The notes below the pieces were generated by a model, which worked only from the letters and a program-made list of their open reading frames with translations, was not told the DNA's origin and did not search any database. This document shows, one piece after another, positions 58,901 to 64,000 of a stretch of DNA of 64,000 nt (its first letter is position 1; each line of letters begins with the position of its first letter). The stretch covers positions 22,692,596 through 22,756,595 of the forward strand of contig CP099844.1 in assembly GCA_030062745.1 (NCBI GenBank). Reading direction: 5' to 3'. The DNA is from Capitulum mitella. Its lineage: Eukaryota > Arthropoda > Thecostraca > Pollicipedomorpha > Pollicipedidae. The translations under genes and the position numbers were made by a program.

Positions 58901-61900
58901 AGTCCTGGAAGGTCGTATCAGACCAGAGACACTGTCCAACCTGACAGGGAACGACGCATGGAACAAGAGAAGTCGCTGCTGGAGAAGCAGATGGAGCTCC
59001 TGAGGAGCAAGCCTGGAGTCGCGCACCGAGGAGCTGGCCAACAGTCGGCGGGAGAGCAACACACAGATCCTGCAGCTGCAGAGCGAACTCGCCAAGAAGA
59101 TCGACCAGGTGAACTGGCGTGGACGCTGGTTATCGGCAGCCAGCGCACAATAGCGATAATCGTTACGGCTACGGACGGTGTTGGACAAACATGGTAGTAA
59201 CAGTTTGTACGAGACTGGTTGTGACTAGTAGTCATCGTCGGAAGCATTTCCTCTTGGTTACCTGCTGCATTGCTTACGAGTGTGAGTGTCTTTTTGGACA
59301 CAATGGCGAGGTTCCCTGACTAGCCAAGCCTGATGTTTGACCTGTTCTCTCTTATGCGCCTTACGTTGCCGCCGAGGGCAGAATGCTGTGACTTGCACGT
59401 TGTTTGCAGGTCGGCTTGAGCACGGTGTAATTGGCCCGTGACTGATTGAGTGTGGGCGTGACGTGCGCCCGCGCGGCCATTCCAGCTGGAGTCGGAGCGT
59501 GCCGAGAAGGAGAGTCTGGCCAGACAGAAGGCCGAGCTGGAGCGGCGGCTCCAGGACCTGGCCGAGAAGCTGCGCCAGCAGCGTGACGCCGAGATGGAAC
59601 AGGAGGAGAACTACCGCAAACAGCTGCGCTCCCAGGAGCGGCTCGTCCAGCTGTACAAAGGTCAGCCGACGCGCAGCAGGATGATCGAGTGTGTGGTTTA
59701 CGGCTTGTGAAAATCTCTTCTTTTATTTTCTCATACACATTGTTGATAGATAGTTCAACACAACATTCCTGTCGCTCCATATATTGCTCGTTGAAATTGA
59801 ATGGCTTTTGGCCGTCCATTGTGATACAGTGGATGGAATGAATATGAATGGAATGTGGTAGCTTTCCTGGACCATGGTCATAGAGAACTATGACGAAAAC
59901 TGACTGTCGTCATATTGAAACTATGGATGAACGCCCATACGCTTCACATTTTTGGAACGATTGGCAGCTTGGAGAACACTTAGCCTGAACCGACCATACA
60001 CCGGCCTGTCCTGTCCGTGCGGCCGCCTGACCGGTCCGTGCGCCGGCAGATGGTCAGGAGGAGGCCGAGGCCAAGTCGGCCGAGACGCTGCGCTCGGTGG
60101 ACGAGCTGCGCCGGCTGCTGGACGCCGCCAGCGAGACGCAGCGCGAGCTGGAGGAGCGGCTGGAGACTCAGGCGGTCCGCCACCGTGACCAGCTGGTCGA
60201 GCGGGACGAGCTGGAGCGCCAGCTGCGCCAACAGCTGGACACCTGCGAGGAGCAGCTGCGGCTCATCACCAAGCGGGGTCAGCGACCGCCGGCGCCGCTC
60301 GGCCGACGTTGTGTACCATCCCGTCTGGCATGCTTGGCTGTGTCTGTGTCCAACCGTCTGTCCTTGCGTCCGGCAGTCTGGCTGTGACGACTGCTCACGT
60401 GTCTGTTCGTGCATGTGTTCATCCGTCTATCCGATCTTCCGCCCTTCCGCCCGTCAGTCATGTTCCGTCTTGCATCTGGCTTCCGTTCGTCTGTTTCTCA
60501 TTGGCTGCGAGGGCGAGTGCGCATCCGTGCCTGAGAACCCGCGTGCCAGGACTTGGCGAGAACTAAATAGGATGGAACGATGCGCCTCTGGCGTGCTAAG
60601 TCTAACAGAATGCAGTTATCACCGAGCCCCAAGCGTCTGCCGCTTTGTGCGGTGCTGCCGGCCGGCGTGCTGTCAGCGGAGCGCGAAGATCAGTCGACTG
60701 CCGGCGTGACGGTCCGTATGCGCCGGGCCGCGACTTCGTGCGGCAACACGGGTCCGGTGGCGTGACCGCCCCGGCCGACTGGCTGACGCCGCCCCCCTGC
60801 CGTGGACAGGCGGGCTGACGGACGAGGCCGTGGAGGAGATGTCGCCGTCGGCTGCCGCCGTCAGCCGCCTGCTGCGCCAGGGCATGACGCTGACGCAGAT
60901 CTTCACCGAGTTCTGCCAGGCCAAGGACGGCCTGGCCGCCTCGCAGGCCGAGAGCCACCAGCTCAAGCTCTACCTGGACCGTATCCTCAAGGACATTGAG
61001 GAACGCACGCCGGCCATCCAGCGCCTGAAGGAGGACTACCAGGTGCGCTCCCGCCACCGCCCAACTGGGCGCCTGCCCGTCTACAGACGTGTCTTGTGAC
61101 CGCTGTTTCAATGGTTTATTGGACATTTTACATTGAATAACTTAACGTTCCATGGATATGAAATGTGCAGTGTTTTCATCATTTGTAATTGGTAATTTCC
61201 AACGTTTTATTGATTTGTCCGTCAGCGATTAAATGTCTGTTGTGGGAAGTTTCACACAAATGACAGTGAGAACTGCCAGGTCCGCCGCCGATCATCTACG
61301 ATCTTCCCGGCACGTCGCTTATGCAGAGGTTCTTCGTCCGCTCACCAGGCGGCGGTGCAGACGATCGACGCGCTGACCGAGAGCAACGACCAGGCGCTGC
61401 AGGAGGCCGAGACGGCCCGCTCCGAGGCGGACGACGCGCGCCGCCAGCTGCGCGCCGCCCAGCACGAGCAGCAGCGGCTGGCGGCGCAGACGGCCGACCT
61501 GGCCAAACAGGTGACGCTCGGCCCGCCGCAGACCGCGCCGCTGCGCGTTGGAACGGTGCCGCCTGGAAGCGCTTTGTGCCGCCCTGTGTGGTGTTTGGTA
61601 TTGTGAAAATGGCGGAGGTCAGCGCGAGTTGCCGGTCTGGTCCACGGTGGTCGCACGCCGCGGGTGTTCCTGTCAGTGACTGACATTGTTTCGCGCGTGT
61701 TCAGATCCCCGGGCGCTCTCGAAGGTTGGTGGCGTCAAGGGGTCTGCTGACGCTGAAGGTGACGTCACTGGCTGTGTGCGCGCCCCGGTGACGTCGCCGG
61801 CGCCCCGCTGACGGCCAGAGGCCGTGCCGCCAGGTGCGCGTGCTGCTGAAGGAGGTGGAGGAGGCCCGGGGTGGGTTCGTCACCACGGCCCGAGACGAGG

Positions 61901-64000
61901 CCGAGCTCGACACCTCCAGCGCCAGGCAGGTGAGCCGCCAGGCGCGCCAGCGGCTCGCGTGAAAAGTCGGCAGCAGGGCCGGACGGCCGCCTGGTGAGAC
62001 GGGCCCCGTGTCGGTGACTGCCGGGTGGGTTCGGATGTCGACGGCTGGACGCCGGCGCCGTGACGTTGTTCCCAACGAAAAGCTATGTCGCAGCCTGTGT
62101 GTCGCTGCTGTCGTAGCATTGATCCGAAATGACCACGTCTAACATCTTGATGTGGATGTGATCCTGGATCATATTTACCACGAGCGTAGCCTACTCCCAT
62201 CCTGTTGACCCAGTGCCACTATATTGGCGATAATGACACGGTTTGAAGCCGTTCTGTGCCAGACGACTGGTGGCTGGATCGACCCTTGTGGCTGCGATGC
62301 CCAACATTACCTCTCCACGTAGCGTCGTGCCCCGTCTAAACTCACCCTCTCTATCTGGCCCGTAATGCCGCCTGTTGGCCGGTGGAGCCTCTTGCGCTGT
62401 TCATCCCCGGTCAGGCGGATACTGCGTGGCCTCCTGTGCAGACTTGTGCCTGGATCCTGATGGAATGCAGCTTTGCTCCCGCCAGGACAAAATCGTGCCA
62501 TTGGCGACGAAACACTTCACCTATTCGACTTAAGAATGGAACCCGAAACGAGCGTAAGCCTCGGTCCGTCGGGACGGGAGCTCATGTCTGTTCCTGTGCC
62601 GTCGTTCCCCCGCTGCCGCCGTGACGGCCCGCCCTGGGCCGCAGCTCATCTCGCGGCGGCTGGTGACGTTCCGCGACCTGGAGGAGCTGCAGGCGCGCAA
62701 CCAGGAGCTGCTGGCCGTGGTGCGCGAGCTGAGCGAGCGCCAGGAGGCGGCCGGCGGCGACGACGTGGCCCGCTCCGAGGCGCAGGTCCGGCTCCAGGTG
62801 AGACCTGAGCCCCGTTCGCCAGCCTCTTTCGCGAGCTGCCGACATGTCAGCCGTGGGGAAACGTCGGATGGCTAGTTCTCGGACGTCTTTGGGATATCGT
62901 CAGTCGTTGTGCTGCACGACATACCTCCGCGGGGAGCGCGATGCATGTAAATTGGCGGACGGATTGCAAGTTTACCAAGGTGGATTGCTTGCAATGCGCA
63001 TGGAGGCCGCCATGCTCACCAGATGCTTACCGCGTCGCACGGTGAGGTAAGGGCGAGGGGACTTGTGACTAGCGAGGGAACGGATGACGTCACAGGATAG
63101 TTTATGAATGTAGTTTGGCGTTATGCGCCAATCAAGGGAACCTGTTGTACCTCGTTTGCCGGTTTATGAATGGGGTTCTTTGTCTTCCCGGCGCCATCTG
63201 CGCGCCGCCCACGTTTCCCATACGGTGGTGGGCAGTGCTAGAGGACTGCACTGGTGAAACGGAGCGATCCGGCCGGAGGCCGTGTTATTAAGCTGGTCCG
63301 TGTCTCCCAGTCTGTGATGGTCAGATGGTAGGCCGTGATGTCGCTGGGATGAGAGTGACGGGAGTGCCAGGCTGTGTGATGGAAGTGAAAGGCTTTGTCA
63401 CGCGGTCGTCCCCGGTAGGCGGAGCTGTCGGCCGCTCAAGAGGAGCTGGAGGAGCTGCGAGTCTCGCGGCTGCGGCAGGAGGCCATGGTGGAGAGTATCG
63501 TTCGCCAAAGGGACATGTACCGGTCCCTGCTGCACCAGCAGACCCACGAACAGGTCAGAGGGACATGTACCACTCCCCGCTTCACCAGCAGACCCACGAA
63601 TAGGCCAGCTAGAAAGATCGGCACCATCGTGCTCCGTATGACATGATAAAACGACGGTACGGTTAGTTTGCAGTCAGCCTCCACCGTCATCGAGCTGTTG
63701 CCTGAAGTTTAGGAGAGCCTTCGATAAGCGGCTGCTGGTAGGGCTTACGTGCTCTCCCGCTGATGTTCCGCATCGCCTTCTCAGGAATGTGCTGACCAGA
63801 CGGCTGTCAGCAAGACGCCCAGTCCGGCGAAGAGCCCGACCATGGCGTTGCCGTCCTCCGGCGAGGACGCCAAGAAGGTGCAGCTGCTGGAGAAGACGCT
63901 GGAGTCGCTGCGCGAGGAGTACGCCTTCTACAAGCGCGAGCAGGCCGAGAACGTCAAGATGCTGACCGAGGAGGTCAAGCAGCTGGGAGATCAGCTGGCT
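55033..64000 (+). CDS. TPR: Nucleoprotein TPR (Megator), 5' part, 12 exons, continues past the window
   Basis: TPR is the large coiled-coil protein of the nuclear-pore basket, acting in mRNA export surveillance and spindle checkpoint scaffolding. Twelve exons with consistent phases give 700 codons here, about a third of a usual TPR of roughly 2,300. Diagnostic segments that I recognise against animal TPR are MEQEKSLLEKQMELL, LTDEAVEEMSPSAAAVSRLL followed by RQGMTLTQIFTEF, LISRRLVTFRDLEELQARNQ and SIVRQRDMYRSLL. Nearly all of it is coiled coil. One extra base in exon 4 breaks the frame (see that exon). The large introns 1 and 2 are CpG-poor, while exons and introns from exon 3 on are CpG-rich. 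Head-to-head with MTMR2. Confidence 0.92.
55190..57733 (+). other. TPR intron 1, nearly CpG-free
   Basis: This 2.5-kb intron with GT-AG ends is AT-rich and contains the TA microsatellite and a repeat-like stretch with CCCCCCAAACTGA at 55,760-55,800. Between 55,981 and 57,733 I count a single CG dinucleotide (57,497). No other gene is seen. Confidence 0.8.
55877..55921. repeat. (TA)n microsatellite in TPR intron 1
   Basis: An alternating TA run of about 40 bases. Confidence 0.95.
57734..57896 (+). CDS. TPR: TPR exon 2
   Basis: It is preceded by TTGTTTACAG and ends at AG|GTATAC in phase 2. It encodes EQDEFELGQQLQQSQQELQE and more glutamine-rich coiled coil ending TDAQLTR. Confidence 0.85.
58404..58625 (+). 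CDS. TPR: TPR exon 3
   Basis: Acceptor GTGCCGCAG, donor AG|GTGGGC in phase 2. It encodes ASELSVRRERDSLDSEKAEL and continues as Ala/Leu/Arg-rich coiled coil to ISLQFR. From this exon onward the DNA is suddenly CpG-rich. Confidence 0.85.
58948..59108 (+). CDS. TPR: TPR exon 4, with a one-base frame break
   Basis: Acceptor CTGACAG at phase 2 gives RERRMEQEKSLLEKQMELLR. From about 59,011-59,014 the conserved coiled coil (LESRTEELANSRRESNTQIL, then QSELAKKIDQ) continues in the next frame to a CAG|GTGAAC donor at phase 0. The exon has 161 nt, but the neighbouring phases need one fewer base. One extra base in the GCCTGG stretch explains it. This is a sequencing or assembly error or a real mutation. 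Confidence 0.8.
59486..59660 (+). CDS. TPR: TPR exon 5
   Basis: Acceptor CATTCCAG, donor AAAG|GTCAGC in phase 1. It encodes LESERAEKESLARQKAELER through RSQERLVQLYK, matching the TPR segment that ends with LYK. Confidence 0.88.
60050..60277 (+). CDS. TPR: TPR exon 6
   Basis: Acceptor GCCGGCAG, donor CGGG|GTCAGC in phase 1. It encodes DGQEEAEAKSAETLRSVDEL and ends LRLITKR, just before the TPR hallmark region of exon 7. Confidence 0.88.
60810..61042 (+). CDS. TPR: TPR exon 7 (hallmark region)
   Basis: Acceptor TGGACAG, donor CAG|GTGCGC in phase 0. LTDEAVEEMSPSAAAVSRLL and GMTLTQIFTEFCQAKDGLA are the most diagnostic segments for TPR; this non-coiled patch is conserved across animals. Confidence 0.93.
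61349..61510 (+). CDS. TPR: TPR exon 8
   Basis: Acceptor CTCACCAG, donor CAG|GTGACG in phase 0. It encodes AAVQTIDALTESNDQALQEA and ends ADLAKQ. Confidence 0.87.
61834..61929 (+). CDS. TPR: TPR exon 9
   Basis: Acceptor GCCGCCAG, donor CAG|GTGAGC in phase 0. It encodes VRVLLKEVEEARGG and an acidic/serine stretch ending SSARQ. The VRVLL.E.EEARG segment is conserved in TPR. Confidence 0.87.
62645..62797 (+). CDS. TPR: TPR exon 10
   Basis: Acceptor GGCCGCAG, donor CAG|GTGAGA in phase 0. It encodes LISRRLVTFRDLEELQARNQ and ELLAVVRELSERQE, very close to animal TPR. Confidence 0.92.
63419..63553 (+). CDS. TPR: TPR exon 11
   Basis: Acceptor CCCGGTAG, donor CAG|GTCAGA in phase 0. It encodes AELSAAQEELEELRVSRLRQ, then SIVRQRDMYRSLLHQQTHEQ; SIVRQRDMYR is a TPR signature. 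The last 45 bases of the exon plus the donor are duplicated immediately downstream. Confidence 0.92.
63509..63608 (+). repeat. 50-bp tandem duplication of the exon 11 3' end
   Basis: The unit 63,509-63,558 (starting AGGGACATGTAC and including the donor) is repeated at 63,559-63,608. The second copy has changed CAGGTCAG to TAGGCCAG, which destroys the GT donor. Confidence 0.93.
63785..64000 (+). CDS. TPR: TPR exon 12 (cut by the window edge)
   Basis: Acceptor CCTTCTCAG, phase 0, 72 codons to the window end. A Ser/Pro-rich linker (SKTPSPAKSPT) is followed by LLEKTLESLREEYAFYKREQ coiled coil, in the position where TPR also has a TP-rich break before the next coil. Confidence 0.88.

Overview
This is eukaryotic nuclear DNA, most likely from an arthropod and perhaps a crustacean. 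Spliced genes with GT-AG introns are set in large amounts of transposon debris and simple repeats. The three genes point to an invertebrate: a CYP2-clan-like microsomal cytochrome P450, a myotubularin of the MTM1/MTMR1/MTMR2 class, and the nuclear-pore basket protein TPR (Megator). I cannot name the species. Coding exons are GC- and CpG-rich. Many of the longer open frames opposite them, and in the repeats, are shadows.

Layout. (1) 1-30,150, minus strand: the 5' part of a P450 gene. Three exons lie at 4435-4301, 3834-3609 and 821-532. A probable signal-anchor exon lies about 25 kb upstream at 30150-30060. One exon (the proline-rich hinge after the anchor) was not found, and the catalytic half runs off the left edge. 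(2) The long intron between 4.4 and 30 kb is a transposon graveyard. It holds a foldback-like inverted minisatellite (7.15-8.03 kb), a hAT transposase remnant (12.3-12.9 kb), a shattered non-LTR retrotransposon on the minus strand (12.9-20.7 kb), a 3.5-kb DNA transposon inserted cleanly into that retrotransposon's reverse transcriptase with an 8-bp target duplication (14,526-18,037), and a long inverted-repeat element (21.65-22.81 kb). (3) 30-50.8 kb: I see no confident gene. It holds dispersed repeats, a 2A-like peptide remnant (32.5 kb), two CpG-rich islands (35.0-35.95 and 48.8-49.1 kb), a 1.2-kb tandem repeat (37.7-40.4 kb), a second foldback-like element with about 140-bp subrepeats (43.17-44.70 kb) and several minisatellites. 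(4) 50.9-53.2 kb, minus strand: an MTMR2-like phosphatase gene whose 643 codons sit in only two exons. (5) 55.0-64.0 kb, plus strand: the first 12 exons of TPR, 700 codons, running off the right edge.

MTMR2 and TPR are arranged head to head about 1.85 kb apart. They probably share a promoter region that keeps its CpGs, while the DNA on both sides is almost free of CpG. That pattern would fit germline methylation of the 5' parts of two housekeeping genes. One extra base in TPR exon 4 breaks its frame and is the main internal sign of either an assembly error or a damaged allele.

The best candidate for something poorly described is the 14.5-18.0 kb transposon. It has complete ends and a target-site duplication, and its protein belongs to a recurrent but uncharacterised invertebrate family. 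The foldback-like elements come second.
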